From Malaya genurostris (lineage: Eukaryota > Arthropoda > Insecta > Diptera > Culicidae), in contig NC_080571.1 in NCBI RefSeq assembly GCF_030247185.1, positions 143,512,691 to 143,576,690 on the forward strand: a stretch of DNA of 64,000 bases, in the 5' to 3' direction. This document shows, in pieces, positions 11,944 through 23,538 of the stretch. How positions within the stretch are numbered: the first letter of the stretch is position 1; each line of letters opens with the position of its first letter. The notes below the pieces were generated by a model. The model searched no databases. It saw only the letters and a list, made by a program, of their open reading frames with translations, and had not been told where the DNA came from. Made by a program: the position numbers and the translations under genes.

Positions 11944-12121
11944 AAACGCGTTGGTTTTGTACCGCGCAATTTTCTCGGAAATAACTGAACCGATTTTAAC
12001 AAACTTAGGTTCGATTGAAAGCTACTGTTGGGCCTTTGATCAAGTGCAAAGATCAACTGGCTGCGACTTCTGGTTCTGGTGATGAAGTGACGTAACCGTC
12101 AAAACGCGTTGATTTTTTACC
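11944..12121 (+). repeat. Dispersed repeat flanking the provirus, left half
   Basis: Includes TTTTCTCGGAAATAACTGAA and GATCAAGTGCAAAGATCAAC. The right half, beyond the provirus (22885-23100), continues the same family with TTTCTCGGAGATGGCTGAAT. The provirus therefore inserted into a tandem of this repeat. Confidence 0.65.
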
Positions 12122-12398
12122 ATTAAATTTTCACTAATCTAAATGTCCTTTTAAAAAAAGGAACAACCGCTCGTTTCACTTGCTAAAATTAAACTGACTT
12201 TATTCTTTAATTCAATTGTATCTACAGCTCATAATGACAAATTGCACTTTTTAGTGGACGTGACTTTTTCGTTCCCAGAGATCGATGTCTTCAGGTGCGA
12301 GATGTTCCGTCGCCGTTCTTGTCTGTCCCGTCAGGCTGGCGCCGATGCTAACGTGTTCGTCAGCAATTCTCGCTATCCTCGTTAGGGAAGCTCCATTG
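12122..12398 (-). repeat. 3' LTR of the provirus
   Basis: Nearly collinear with 22620-22883, sharing CACTTTTTAGTGGACGTGAC, AGGCTGGCGCCGATGCTAAC and CAGCAATTCTCGCTATCCTC. It contains an extra GAGATGTTCCGTCGCC segment (about 12299-12315) absent from the other LTR. A purine-rich AGAAGGGATGAT precedes it on the minus strand (about 12395-12410) and is a plausible polypurine tract. Confidence 0.85.
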
Positions 12399-12783
12399 CT
12401 AAATCATCCCTTCTTATAGATGAGGTTCCGTACGAATCACATCCTTAAGTGTCAATGATCTAAGCTGGGTTGTATATCTCTCTCTGGCTCCTGGTTTGAT
12501 GTGGTCTCTGTTACTTGCTGTATTTTAATAACGATGCAGGAGAAAATTTTGAATAAAACCATGATGACTATTATCATACATGGGAGAGAAATGAGTCCCC
12601 CAAAAACAGGCCAAACTGGTTTGATTTAATCGGATGTAATCCATCTCTCTTATGGCCTCCATGTGTAAATTGAGTAAGTGTTCTAAACTTAGGTTGGCTA
12701 TGGTGAATTGTTTGTGTATTGTGAGGCCTTCCAGGGGAAGCTGAAGTGGTTTACTAACTATGTCCTGCATTCGGTTAGAGTAA

Positions 12784-12994
12784 AAGAAAAGCAAAGTATT
12801 GGCATTACATTCCTTTTGTGGAATTTGGCCTTTCTGTTTCAGCAGACTTCGCAGCGGATTCTTAGTGTACAGAATCATTGCATGGCTAGTACTATGGATC
12901 CTACTGACACTAAGAATCCTTCCAGGTCGGGGCTCGAACATACGACAACTGGCTTGTAAGACCAGCGTCCTATGCATTGAACCGCCAACCCGGG
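12784..12994 (-). mobile_element. tRNA-derived SINE (Feilai-like), complete insertion
   Basis: On the minus strand it begins CCCGGGTTGGCGGTTCAATG. It has an A-box-like region, a perfect B box GTTCGAGCCCC (about 12931-12941), then a tRNA-unrelated body and a TTTGCTTTTCTTTT tail. It is flanked by a perfect 13-bp target-site duplication, TCGGTTAGAGTAA, at 12771-12783 and 12995-13007. The body matches what I recall of the Aedes SINE Feilai. It interrupts env and so is younger than the provirus. Confidence 0.85.
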
Positions 12995-13414
12995 TCGGTT
13001 AGAGTAACTGATATTATTAATGTTTACTTCGCAATCTTGGAAAGTGCCGCTTAGAGTACGGTTGATGATTTCACAATTTGATGTGAATGAGATATTCTTG
13101 TTAGAGTTTAAGATGATATTTGCATCATTTATAACGATGATTTCGTGTTCAGGCGGGTTCATTGTATAATTACAGTCTGCTTGTTGACCAGAGAGTAGGC
13201 TGGAATGCATCTGGAATTATCGATTTCAGTTTCAACTAATTTGTATATATCAGGTTTGAATGAATTAACGATAAAATTGCCAGTTTCGTGACTTAGGTAG
13301 TTTCTTTTCATCAGATGTATTTGCTTGTGGTTAGCTATGACAGGAAAGATGTGAACTTTGTTAAATATCCTTTTAATGTGGAACACATTTTTGTTTTCTA
13401 TATAGGGGTGCAAA

Positions 13415-14005
13415 CTAGAAATTCAAGAAAAATACATGTAGAAATGTGGTCAGATTTTGAACAATTACAACTCAGTCAATATTGTATCATATATCATATA
13501 TCAAAGGGAAAGCAGCGCTCTGATTGGTCAATCGATGCAAAAGCGAAGCTGTTGGAAGCACACGAAGCTATAAATATAAGCAAAATTATAGCTAACGTTT
13601 CAGTCCTACACGTAGCTTGCTAGAGGTAAGTTGTTGCTAGACAGCAAGAAAAAAAACGCCATAAAACGATTTAAAGCTTTAATTGCTATGCCCTGATCTT
13701 GTGTCATGAAAGATTGGATGAAATCCCATGTTATGTCGTTTCGCCTGAGAAATTGACAACTACCCCAGGGTAAATTTTGAGTGCATAAGATTAATTTCTT
13801 ATTTATATAAGATGAACTCGATTGATAATGAGAACAAGTTTATCGCTTCAACCGAAATCGCAGAATGGTAGTAGAGAAACGCTATAAAAATAACTACTTG
13901 CATACAAAACTTGAACACAAGCTCGGCGAAAAGATGCTTAAATATCGATATCTGTATCGCAAGCATGTACAAACATATAATTGCATACATTTGGGCTATT
14001 GATGT
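13415..14005. other. Unidentified insert within env
   Basis: Env-like coding stops on both sides of this stretch. It contains TCTGATTGGTCAATCG (about 13518), CTATAAATATAAGC (13569) and AGGGTAAATTTTGAG (13767). These resemble the CCAAT, TATA and terminal-region motifs of the family T copies, so it may be a diverged T relative. No clear inverted termini were found. Confidence 0.35.
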
Positions 14006-15154
14006 AATTTCGTCGGCTAAAAATTAAATACAAATCATGAAAAATATAGTCTATATTTTGGGTTCGCGTGTTCGGTGTTGGTTCATAATAAAGACAAAGC
14101 AGACTCTCGTGCATTTGCAGATTCAAAAGTGTGACGATTAATTGAAAATGTCGATCATTAGAAATTTTTGTTGCCTTGTTCCACATCAATGGCTCGAACA
14201 ACCCCATGGGGCTGATCCTTGTAGTTTTATCCAAGATGGGAGCTTTTATGATGAGAGCTAATTCCTTGCCATTCGTGGCAATCGTGGTGTCTGCATAACT
14301 GAGTGCATCCAAGACATTATGAACTGCGACATTTTGGTTGATTATATTTTAATACAAAATGTTTACTTCCTCCTGACTAAGAATTTTCTCATTTAGGTTT
14401 CCGGTTCTAGCTAATGATATGCTATCTGCGATTTGTTCTAGTTTTTCTGACAAATATCTTAAATTGAGGAAAATGTTAATGGAATGTATTTATGCTGATT
14501 TTGTGTTTGAAAGCTCTATTGCTTCTTTGGTTTTGTATACTAGTTCTTTCATCTGTAAGTTTAAGGCTGGTTTATTCTAACTTGTTGATTGTTACTGGAA
14601 ATAAGGTCGTTGATGGAAGAATTTATTATCTTTAAGTCATTGGCGTCGGGACTACCTGCTATAAACTTCTAAACTGTTCCTAGACTGTCCCAGCGTCTTT
14701 GTCTTCTAGAAGGTGCTAAATTGTATAAGGTTTGATAAATTTGTTCGAATTTCTGAATTGAGAGCTTCGTAAACTGGTTAGATTTCAATTCATCAAATTG
14801 TATCCTGAGATTTTCTACATGTATTCTTAAGGCCGTAACATTGAAGTGGTGTACATAATAATGGGCTGAAATTTGTATCCTAGCTGTTCCTGAATGAAAT
14901 AAAATTATAGGGAAATGATCTATTCTTTTGATTTCCAATTTTTCGCCTGCTAATATCTCCAATAGTATGAAAACTCTGTAAAGAGGAAAGGTAAACCTGG
15001 TCAGATCTTTCTAATCTTTATATAATTTTTGTGAACTTTTCTTCCATCATCCATAGTTACTGTACTTTTATTTACTCCTTTAATTCTATTTTTGTTGAAC
15101 CTTTTTTGTGTTTTAGTCGTTGTCTAGCGACCTTATTATGGAAGTCCAAATCCT

Positions 15155-17590
15155 TTTTGCCTTTCTCATATAGAAAGGTTATGCAATCACTTGAAAAACC
15201 GACTAGTGAAAATTGGCCCGGAGGGCCAAGTGTCATATACCATTCGACTCAGTTCATCGAGCTGAGCAATGTCTGTGTGTGTGTGTGCATGTGTCAAATA
15301 ATCTCACTAGGTTTTCTCAGAGATGGCTGAACCGATTTGGACAAACTAGGATTCAAATGAAAGGTCTCGTGGTCCCATTTCTGAATTTCATTCGGATCCG
15401 ACTTCCGGTTCAGGAATTATAGGGTAAAGTGTGTTCAATATTGTACACCGTCACTTAAACCGGCGAAACAAAAAACGTGAAAATTTTTCTAAACTGGTCT
15501 CAAAACTACACAAATCGATAGTCATTATCGGTAGGCAACTAAACAAACCGATTTCGGCTATCCTGGTTCCCTGTATCCGGTTTCGGAAGTACCAGAAATA
15601 GTGGTCATATGTACCAAAATGGATCTCACTCACTTTTCTCAGCGATGGTTTGACCGATTTCCACAAACTTAGATTCAAATGAAAGGTCTTCCGGTCCCAT
15701 ACGGAATTCCTGAATTTCATCCGGATCCGACTTCCGGTTCCGGAATTATAGGGTAAAGTGTGTTCAATATTGTATACCGTCACTTAAACCGGCGAAGCAA
15801 AAAACGTGAAAATTTTTCTAAACTGGTCTCAAAACTGCACAAATCGATAGTCATTATCAGTAGGCAACTAAACAAACCAATTCCGGCTATCCTGGTTCCC
15901 GGTATCCGGTTCCGGAAGTACCAGAAATAATGGTCATATATACCAAAATGGATCTCACTCACTTTTCTCAGCGATAGTTTGACCGATTTCCACAAACTTA
16001 GATTCAAATGAAAGGTATTCCGGTCTTATACGGAATTCCAGAATTTCATCAGGATCCGACTTCCGGTTCCGGAATTATAGGGTAAAGTGTGTTCAATATT
16101 GTACACCGTCACTTAAACCGGCGAAACAAAATACGTGAAAATTTTTCTAAACTGGTCTCAAAACTACATAAATCGATAGTCAATATCAGTAGGCAACTAA
16201 AGAAACCGATTTCGGCTATCCTGGTTCCCGGTATCCGGTTCCGGAAGTACCAGATATAGTGGTCATATATACCAAAATGGATCTCACTCACTTTTCTCAG
16301 CGATGGTTTTACCGATTTCCACAAACTTAGATTCAAATGAATGGTCTTCCGGTCTCATACGGAATTCCTTAATTTCATCCGGATCTGACTTCCGGTTCCG
16401 GAATTATAGGGTAAAGTGTGTTCAATATTGTACACCGTCACTTAAACCGGCGAAACAAAATACGTGAAAATTTTTCTAAACTGGTCTCAAATCTACATAA
16501 ATCGATAGTCATTATCAGTAGGCAACTAAACAAACCGATTTCGGCTATCCTGGTTCCCGGTATCCGGTTCCGGAAGTACCAGATATAGTGGTCATATATA
16601 CCAAAATGGATCTCACTCACTTTTCTCAGCGATGGTTTGACCGATTTCCACAAACTTAGATTCAAATGAAAGGTCTTCCGGTCCCATACGGAATTCCTGA
16701 ATTTCATCAGGATTCGACTTCCGGTTCCGGAATTATAGGGTAAAGTGTGTTCAATATTGCACACCGTCACTTAAACCGGCGAAACAAAAAACGTGAAAAT
16801 TTTTCTAAACTGGTCTCAAAACTACACAAATCGATAGTCATTATCAGTAGGCAAATAATCAGACCAATTCCGGCTATCCTGGTTCCCGGTATCCGTTTCC
16901 GGAAGTACCAGAAATAGTGGTCATATATACCAAAATGGATCTCACTCACTTTTCTCAGCGATGGTTTGACCGATCTCCACAAACTTAGATTCAAATGAAA
17001 GGTATTCCGGTCCCATACGGAATTCCTGAATTTCATCCGGATCCGACTTCCGGTTCCGGAATTATAGGGTAAAGTGTGTTCAATATTGTACACCGTCACT
17101 TAAACCGGCGAAACAAAAAACGTGAAAATTTTTCTAAACTGGTTTTAAAAACTACACAAATCGATAGTCATATATACCAAAATGGATCTCACTCACTTTT
17201 CTCAGCGATGGTTTAACCGATTTCCACAAACTTAGATTCAAATGAAAGGTCTTGCGATCCTAAACGAAATTCCTGAATTTCATCCGGATCCGACTTCCGA
17301 ATCCTGAGTTATAGGGTGCGTACTAGAAGAGTTTGTGTGTCATGTTAGTTGGTGGCCGTACGAACCGACTTCGATTATACCGGTTCTCGGATTCCGGTGC
17401 CGGAAGTGTCGTTTTCTTAAGGATGGCTTACGCAATCAAAGCACTGTTTTATTCTGTATGTTATGCATAAACAATCACTTGGTTTCTTTCAAAAATCGAA
17501 GAGAAAATTTTTGAATAGAATACCACAATATTATATGTACATGAGAAAGGCATCATTACACCACTAGGTGGATTAAAACAGGTTTTTGTT
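15155..17590 (-). mobile_element. Family S element copy 2 (inserted in the provirus)
   Basis: It starts TGCCTTTCTCATATAGAAAG and ends GAGAAAGGCATCATTACACC, ACTAGGTGGATTAAAACAGG. It is the reverse of copy 1: 17290-17520 is the inverse of 4968-5190. Flanking TTTTTG on the left (15152-15157) and TTTTTG on the right (17582-17588) may be a target duplication. It separates integrase from env. A CCCGGAGGGCC segment and GT microsatellite near 15215-15295 match those at 6810-6905. Confidence 0.75.
15395..17300 (-). repeat. 329-bp tandem satellite array III (six full units plus a truncated one)
   Basis: Landmarks equivalent to GGATCC lie at 15394, 15723, 16052, 16381, 16710 and 17039, exactly 329 bp apart each time. 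The last is at 17286 after an internal deletion (247 bp). Units are highly similar to arrays I and II but in opposite orientation. Recurrent 75-110-residue ORFs are treated as satellite by-products. Confidence 0.93.
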
Positions 17591-17599
17591 TTTCTGTAA

Positions 17600-18510
17600 T
17601 GTTTTTGAAAACATTTTCTATTATCGTTGGTGTGCGAGGAGAAGGTAGTATGACTTCGTAAGGAGTGTGTTTTGTGGAACTATGGATGGAGGAATTGTAT
17701 TGGTGGAGTGCTAAGGAGAGTAGGTCAGTGACTGGTTTTTCAGGATTTTCGTGTTTGATTATACAATACAGTTCCAAAATGGTAGAGTTGAAACGTTCCA
17801 CAATGACGTTCATTTCACTTCACCCTGTTGGTGTGACGTAAGGTTTAATATGATGAGCATTGTAAAAGTTTACCAAGTCTCCTGTTGCGAAGGATTTTTC
17901 TCCGTCCATAACTAAAATTTCTGGAGGATTATACTTCAGAAGAATTTCTTTCACAGCTGGGATAATATCAATGGCGGCTCTGGAGGGTATGGATTTTATT
18001 TGAGCTAATTTGGAAAATTTATCTACGTATGTAAGAAAATGACCGCTTTCAAAAAATAGGATACCGAAGTGAGCTATTTTGAAAGGAGCGTTTGGAATTG
18101 GAGTTGCTTGGATTGGGTATTTTATTGGTCTTCTGTCATATTTGTTTTCATTACAGATCTGATAGTTAACAATAAAATCCCGTAATTTTTGTTTTAATCT
18201 GGGGAAGTGGAATCTTTTTAGAATTAGAAGTTTATTATCTTCGACGTTCCTGTGAGCCCTTTGATGCTCTTTTCGGATGACAGCCCACTGTCCTCTTCCT
18301 GGATGTCTTCGAGTTGTGTTTGTGCGAAGCGGATTTTCAATAATCTCTGATGTCCGAAATGTTTCCTATATACCTTCTGTACTTTACCCATAATTTCTAC
18401 TGTTGTTAACAGCCCGCTAACTTTACTAGCATTAAAATTGTTTTTCAGTATCTGCAAAATAGATTGATCATTAATATCATTTATATGGACAGTAATTCTT
18501 GTGTACGAGT
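17600..18510 (-). pseudogene. pol: Integrase region of the provirus pol, broken
   Basis: Reading minus, the order is a zinc-binding-like EHQRAHR...ICNENKYDRRP region (about 18270-18130), the catalytic core, then ERFNSTILELY and TKHTPYEVILP. The first catalytic position reads HFGIL where this family normally has HxDI, so the first Asp is Gly (about 18070-18085). The second Asp is in VMDGEKSF and the Glu is in VIVERF. A stop lies just before MNVIVERF (about 17817). The C-terminal end is cut off by family S2. Enzymatically dead from these changes alone. Confidence 0.8.
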
Positions 18511-18589
18511 CGAATGGTCGTTACTTTGTCGGGTCCTTTCTTTATGATCACCTGGTGGCGAAATGAGTTAATTGGAGCTTCGGTTGATA

Positions 18590-20946
18590 CTATGAAGAAA
18601 TCGTCGCTCGTACCGGAGAAATGCTGTGTTCTAGAATTGTTTTCAAATTTGTCAAATGTTCGTCTAGTGATTTTCCGAATACGATGACATCATCGATGTA
18701 CACATTGTATATTTTTCCTATGTGGTCTCTTAAGACATCATCAATTGCTCGCTGGAAGATTGCGGGAGCATTCTTCAAGCCGAATGGCATCCGGGTACAT
18801 TCGTATTTTCCATTATTGATTGAAAAAGCTGCTTTTGTCGTGAATACGACTTACTTTACTATGGGGTGCCTTTTCAAAATTTACCCTCTGAGAGAGTGAT
18901 AAGTTTTTGATCGTGAATATCTCTTGTTGTATTTAACGAATCAACATAATTTTTGCTAAATGCCATCGGAAATATGATCACAATTTTATGATAAAATATT
19001 CAGTTGTGTGACATAATCTCAAATAATTCAAAATTAAACTTTTCTGAAATGTTTGGTATAAACGAGTATCAAAGAGGATAATTCATGAGGCGCGTTTGCC
19101 TTTCTCGTATTTTTAAAGGTCATAGCTCAGTGATCTGTGAAAGGATTTTTGTAATCTAACTACCAATAGAATCGAAATTGTTCAACTTAAGCGTGTAAAG
19201 AAAAAAGCATTGAAGTATTTCTATAGTACACTATTGAAAAACCTGTCTCATTTGGCCCATGTCAACACCAGCCAATCAGAACGCGTTCTGAGGAAGAGAA
19301 CAAAATATCTGCTGCTGTACAACAAATCTTTCGAGAAAATGTTCCGAACAGTGTTTAATATCGTAGTGAGTTCCACAATTTGGTCCTTCTTAAAGGCAGG
19401 AATGAATCCCGTACAGCATCCTGATATTTTCTTTCAATGAATTATGCAAATCCAAAATGAAATAATCGAAATTAAAATTCTGTATGCTACTATTTTTATA
19501 GTCGTTAATACCGTCCATTAGTGAAAAAGCTACAGACGAAATCACGTAAAAAGAAACCTCTTAACAAAAATTGGATCAGTTTGGATTCTATCGCCACTGC
19601 TAGCAGATGTATTGTGTTTCGGTTGCAAAGCTAGTTTCGCTTCCGACAAGAGCGATCACGTTACAGCTGCCAGTCATTTGCATTGGTGAAAAAGCAACGG
19701 TGGAGAACATTACACAAAATCAGCCGTTCTAATGGCTCTAAAAGTTTTCTAAAGAGCTATTAGGATTTCTTGCTCGCAAATCGAATAGAAATATCCTCAG
19801 TTTAGTGCAAATCTAGAACTGTTTAATTTGATTTTTGCGCTTTTTGCTGTGTGAAATTCACAGTAATCGAGATCAAATGAAGCCTTTTTTGTTTTTGCGA
19901 AAAATGTGAAAAAGGAAAAATGCTTGCATAATTCATACAATTGATCAACTAATTGATATTCGGAAGTGTTAAGGAACATGTCAATTGTTTTCGTATTCAC
20001 GACATCCAGTTATGTCTCTGACATTACCCACCCGCCTTTTTCGATATCTTTTCCTCTCATCTTTATCTGATGAAATCCAGATGCTAGATCGAGCGTCGTA
20101 AAATATTTTTCGCATTTTAGTTTATCTAAAACATAACTGATTTTGGATATTGGATATTTGTCAGCAATGGTTTTCTCATTGACCTTCCGATAGACAATAA
20201 CCATTCTGAACATTTTTTCACCCGACGGATCGGTTTTTTTTTGGTACTACCCAAACCGGTGCTGTCCAGGCGGATCGCGATGGTCGAATTATACCATCAT
20301 CTAAAAGTTTGTTGATTTGCTTCTTGACCTCATCTACATAAGCAGCAGGGTAAGGATATATTTTTTGATGTACTGAAATGTCATCTGCAGTGTTAATGAT
20401 GCATTCAACATATGTTGAACAAGTAAATTTTTCGTTGGGTTTGTGAAAAACTTCTTTCGTAGTTTCGAGAATCTGATTTAATTTGACATTTTCTTCTTCG
20501 GAGAGATGCTTTGTACGGAAAATGTTATTTGTCGAGTTTTCTGGTTGAACGTATTCTTGCAATGGGACGACGAGTTTCTCATTGCCAGAATACAAAGTCA
20601 ATGTCTTGTTGGTAATGTCAATGGTCGCGTTTAAAGCGGTTAATATTTCGGTTCCAATGATTCCACAGAAATATGAATGAAATTTATGTAGCAAAAATTT
20701 AGCGACATGATTTATTTTAGGGTAGAAAAAATTGATGTCGATTGCTGAAGTAGCGTTGAAGGTACCATTAGCACAACTTATATTAGCGGCATCAAAGTTG
20801 TATGGTCTTGAAGCTTTGTATGACCATGCCAGTTTTGGGTCAATTAAATTGATGTTTGCTCCCGTGTCTACTAGAAAAAAGATGCATCCATTTGTCGTCT
20901 TCAAGTTGATGTATGGCAATATCGGCCTCACCAACTTGGATTCCAC
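18590..20946 (-). pseudogene. pol: Protease and reverse transcriptase region, split by T2
   Basis: The protease active site LVDTGANINL is at about 20850-20880. RT motifs follow: TLDLASGFHQIKM (about 20070-20110), then T2 interrupts (18836-20036), then MPFGLKNAPAIFQRAIDDVL (18790 downward) and the catalytic box VYIDDVIVFG (18684-18704). The frame is shifted between 20218 and 20213. After LKTILE (about 18610) the sequence jumps to the region preceding integrase, so the RT thumb and the whole RNase H domain appear deleted. It is the polymerase of the provirus, now inactive. Confidence 0.88.
18836..20036 (-). mobile_element. Family T element, copy T2 (inserted in RT)
   Basis: The left end is TGTCGTGAATACGACTTACT. 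The right end is CGTATTCACGACATCCAG, then GACATTACCCACCCGCC. Removing it rejoins the RT reading frame (GATATCGAAAAA on one side, GCAGCTTTTTC on the other on the minus strand), so the insertion boundary is well placed. A CCAAT-type box (19270-19280) and a TATA-like ACTATAAAAATAG (minus, about 19493-19505) are kept. It has no H2A and no tandem array. Confidence 0.85.
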
Positions 20947-20979
20947 TCTAAAAAATTCGTTGTATTAGATGTCGTGGGT

Positions 20980-22125
20980 TCGGGTTCGTCAAAATTGTTT
21001 TGATGTTGTTCGGCCGCTGTTACTATTTTCATTGTACGGTGGAGCCGGTGGTTGAAAATCTTGATAATCATTATGATTGTAATATTGCTCGAACGTATGA
21101 TAATGATCATGTTCGTAATCGTCGAAGAAATCACCGTGGACATATTCAAATGAATTTTCCACGGGGTGTGCCTGTCTCTTGAAGGGAGGTATTTGGTACG
21201 ACGGCGGATGTGGACGTTTTAAATCCATCTGCGGTCGGTTTCCGTAGTTTATATTGCGAGATCGTAAACTTTGGTCGATTTCCATTGGTTCTGGTCTTTG
21301 AAATGTATTGGAATGATATGGTTGCCTATTCGGAGAAAACTGTTGTCGGTTTTGGGCAAATGGGTTCGGTGAGAATGGTTGGCGATTTTGGGAAAATGTG
21401 TTCGGAGAGAACTGTTGCCGATTTGACATGAAGGGATTTGTCTGGAAGCCTCTTGTATATGGCATTAAAGGGGGAGGAAAAATTCTCGGAGGTGGCCGAG
21501 GTGGAAGTTTTGGCACCTCAAAGTCTCTTGGTTTAGGATGTGCGGTGTTATGTTCGTTTCGGTAAGATGCTGATCTTTAATCCATGCTGAAATAGTCAAG
21601 ACAGAATTGGTATGCTTGACTTAGTGTAGTGGGGTTAAAGGTTTTTAATAAATGGCAAAGCGGTTTCTCTAGGCCACGAATGAAAGCGTCTACAGCTTTT
21701 TCCCTGAATTTGAGCGATGAGCGAAGATAACCACTCATTCACTCTAGAATAGCTAGAATACTCAAGCTCTCGGTTGCTGATTTTTTTTATCGAAGTTAGT
21801 TCATATTCGAGCGTTTTTATGTCACGCTTATCTCTATAGTAAAGTATGAGTGTATTTTTAATCTCCCCCCAGTCATAAGTAATGTTGTTAGAATTCAAAA
21901 CATCAGCGGCCTCGCCTCTGATCTTCCTTCTAATTGATCTTTCAATTAACTGTGTTTGAGAGACAGTCGCTCCGGCTTCTCGGTACATATCAAAAATTCC
22001 TCCAACATCCAACCGGCCTTCCGTCGAAACGTTGTAGATCCTTTACAAAATCAGGTAATCTCCCAAGCTCAATGAATTGTTGCATGGTCAATTCTGGAGC
22101 TAAAGCTGGCATTGGGTTCGCCATT
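20980..22125 (-). pseudogene. gag: Gag of the provirus, frameshifted
   Basis: The likely start is the ATG at 22125-22123. The first part reads LTMQQFIELGRLPDFVKDLQ and then shifts frame near 22015. The next open segment runs 22012-21635, and the last runs 21516-20989. The last part is Pro/Asn/Gln-rich, with repeated NRQQFSPN-type units and no CCHC zinc knuckle, as is common in errantivirus gag. It would form the capsid/nucleocapsid. It precedes the protease-RT frame with an overlap near 20930-21150. Confidence 0.75.
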
Positions 22126-22619
22126 GTTTGTAAAATTATTTTTCAATTGGCTAAAAACGATTCTATGTCTACTTGGAATATTTTCACTGATCAGAAAAAA
22201 TCAGTCACTTTAATTAACACTTATTTTTTAGATTCATTATTTATTGATTAAAAATATTTATTATTACTTACATAAAGGACCGTGTCCTGGGTGCGGCCAA
22301 CGTTTGGTCCGTTGGTCTATTTCGTTGGCTGTCCTCGGGGCGGGGGAATCGGTGAGCATGCACGTTTGGTTTGCTCCGTTTTACGTCACGTTACTCCGGT
22401 CCAGCGGTGCCGATCGGTCTAGCGACACAGTGTCTCACCACTCGCTTCGTGATCTATAGTTCCGGCTCCTTTAACCGGATTGTGACCTGGTTCTTATAAC
22501 CAGCATTTAGCACTAATCAATTTTGAAGAATTTTGTCACTAAGTTTTTCCTTAAAGGATTTTTTCACTACACGACCACTTATTCTATTCCCGTCCACGAG
22601 GATCTCGCCGGAGCCTCCA
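22126..22619 (-). other. 5' leader of the provirus
   Basis: Untranslated stretch between the 5' LTR and gag. The first bases after the LTR on the minus strand, (C)TGGAGGCTCCGG at about 22610-22620, are the candidate tRNA primer-binding site. It is GC-richer than its surroundings. Confidence 0.55.
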
Positions 22620-22883
22620 GTTAAATTTTCACTAATCTAAGTGTCTTTTTAAAAAAGCACAACCACTCGTTTCACTTACTAAAATTAAACTGACTTTGTT
22701 CTTTAATTCAATTGCATCTTCAACTCATAATGCCAAATTGCACTTTTTAGTGGACGTGACTTTTTCGTTCCCATAGATCGATGTCTTCAGGTGCGTTCTT
22801 GTCTGTCCCGTCAGGCTGGCGCCGATGCTAACGTGTTCGTCAGCAATTCTCGCTATCCTCGTTCGGGTAGCTCCATTGCTAAC
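22620..22883 (-). repeat. 5' LTR of the provirus
   Basis: Matches the LTR at 12122-12398. On the minus strand it starts AGTTAGCAATGG and ends GAAAATTTAACT. Confidence 0.85.
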
Positions 22884-22884
22884 T

Positions 22885-23530
22885 CGCGGAAGTTTCTCGG
22901 AGATGGCTGAATCGATTTCAACAAGCTTAGGCTCATTTGAAAGCTACTATTGGGTCATTGATCAAGTGCAAAGATTTCAATAAGCTTAGGCTCATTTTAA
23001 AGCTACTATTTTGGTATTGGTCAAGTTAGAAAATAAAATGACAGCAACTTCTGGTTCCGGAGATATGATGGTATAAGTGACGTAACCGACAAAACACGCT
23101 CTAATATATATTAGGGTGTCAGTATTTTGAAATCACCTTTAGTTTCGTACAGCGCTAATGCTCAAAAACTTAAGCACCTCGAAAAAAGTTCCCATGCAAA
23201 ATTTGGGCTAAATTGGATATGGGTAAGGGTGCTGCCAGGCGGTTAAGGTTTGAAAATGTTCCATCTTAAGAATCACCATAGGGGGGAGTGCATGAGATTT
23301 CCGAAATCGAAAAACTTTTTTTGATGATAGAAACCATTATATTGCACGAAACGTCGAGATTTAGTGTCATCCCAAAAAAAAACCCAGAAAGTCGATTCTT
23401 TAAAAAAAAATGTTTTTTTTTGTATGACAATAAATCTCAACGTTTCATGCAATTCTAAGACTTTTTACAATTTTTTTTTTCGATTTCGGAAATTTCATGT
23501 GATTTTTCAAGATTTATGAAAATTCCATCA
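22885..23530 (-). repeat. Dispersed repeat plus hairpin element copy 2
   Basis: 22885-23100 continues the dispersed repeat seen before the provirus. 23110-23530 is the inverse of 1690-2090, including the paired arms AAACGTCGAGATTTAGTGTC (about 23349) and ACAATAAATCTCAACGTTTC (about 23428). The shared outer parts show that the two loci carry the same composite in opposite orientation. Confidence 0.7.
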
Positions 23531-23538
23531 AGTGCCTT

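Larger units (their letters stand above)
12499..14970 (-). pseudogene. env: Env-like gene of the provirus, broken
   Basis: On the minus strand, fragments at 14962-14669, 14312-13938, 13413-13159, 13210-12995 and 12783-12525 appear collinear with an insect errantivirus envelope protein. A basic furin-type site RRQRR (14694-14708) is followed by WDSLGTV, as at the surface/transmembrane subunit junction of these proteins. An N-glycosylation-rich segment (13020-13130) and a TM-like C-terminal part with LPLEGLTIHKQF follow. The frame is interrupted by a stop right after WDSLGTV, by frameshifts, by a 0.6-kb insert (13415-14005) and by a SINE (12784-12994). Assignment rests on the cleavage motif and on position after integrase; residue similarity is recalled, not computed. 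Confidence 0.65.
12122..22883 (-). mobile_element. Ty3/gypsy errantivirus-type provirus, defective
   Basis: It has two LTR copies in the same orientation (12122-12398 and 22620-22883). Between them on the minus strand are gag, protease-RT, integrase and env, in that order. The LTR begins on the minus strand with (AG)TTAGCAATGGAGC, as errantivirus LTRs typically begin AGTTA, and ends AATTTAACT. The body is broken by several insertions: family S2 between integrase and env (15155-17590), T2 inside RT (18836-20036), a SINE (12784-12994) and an unknown 0.6-kb segment (13415-14005) in env. It also has an apparent deletion of the RT C-terminus and RNase H, several stops and frameshifts. It is an old endogenous insect retroelement with no intact ORF. 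Confidence 0.85.

Noticed and set aside
12925..12994. A tRNA gene
   Set aside because: The pol III boxes belong to a SINE with a long tRNA-unrelated body and a target-site duplication; it does not fold as a complete tRNA on inspection.
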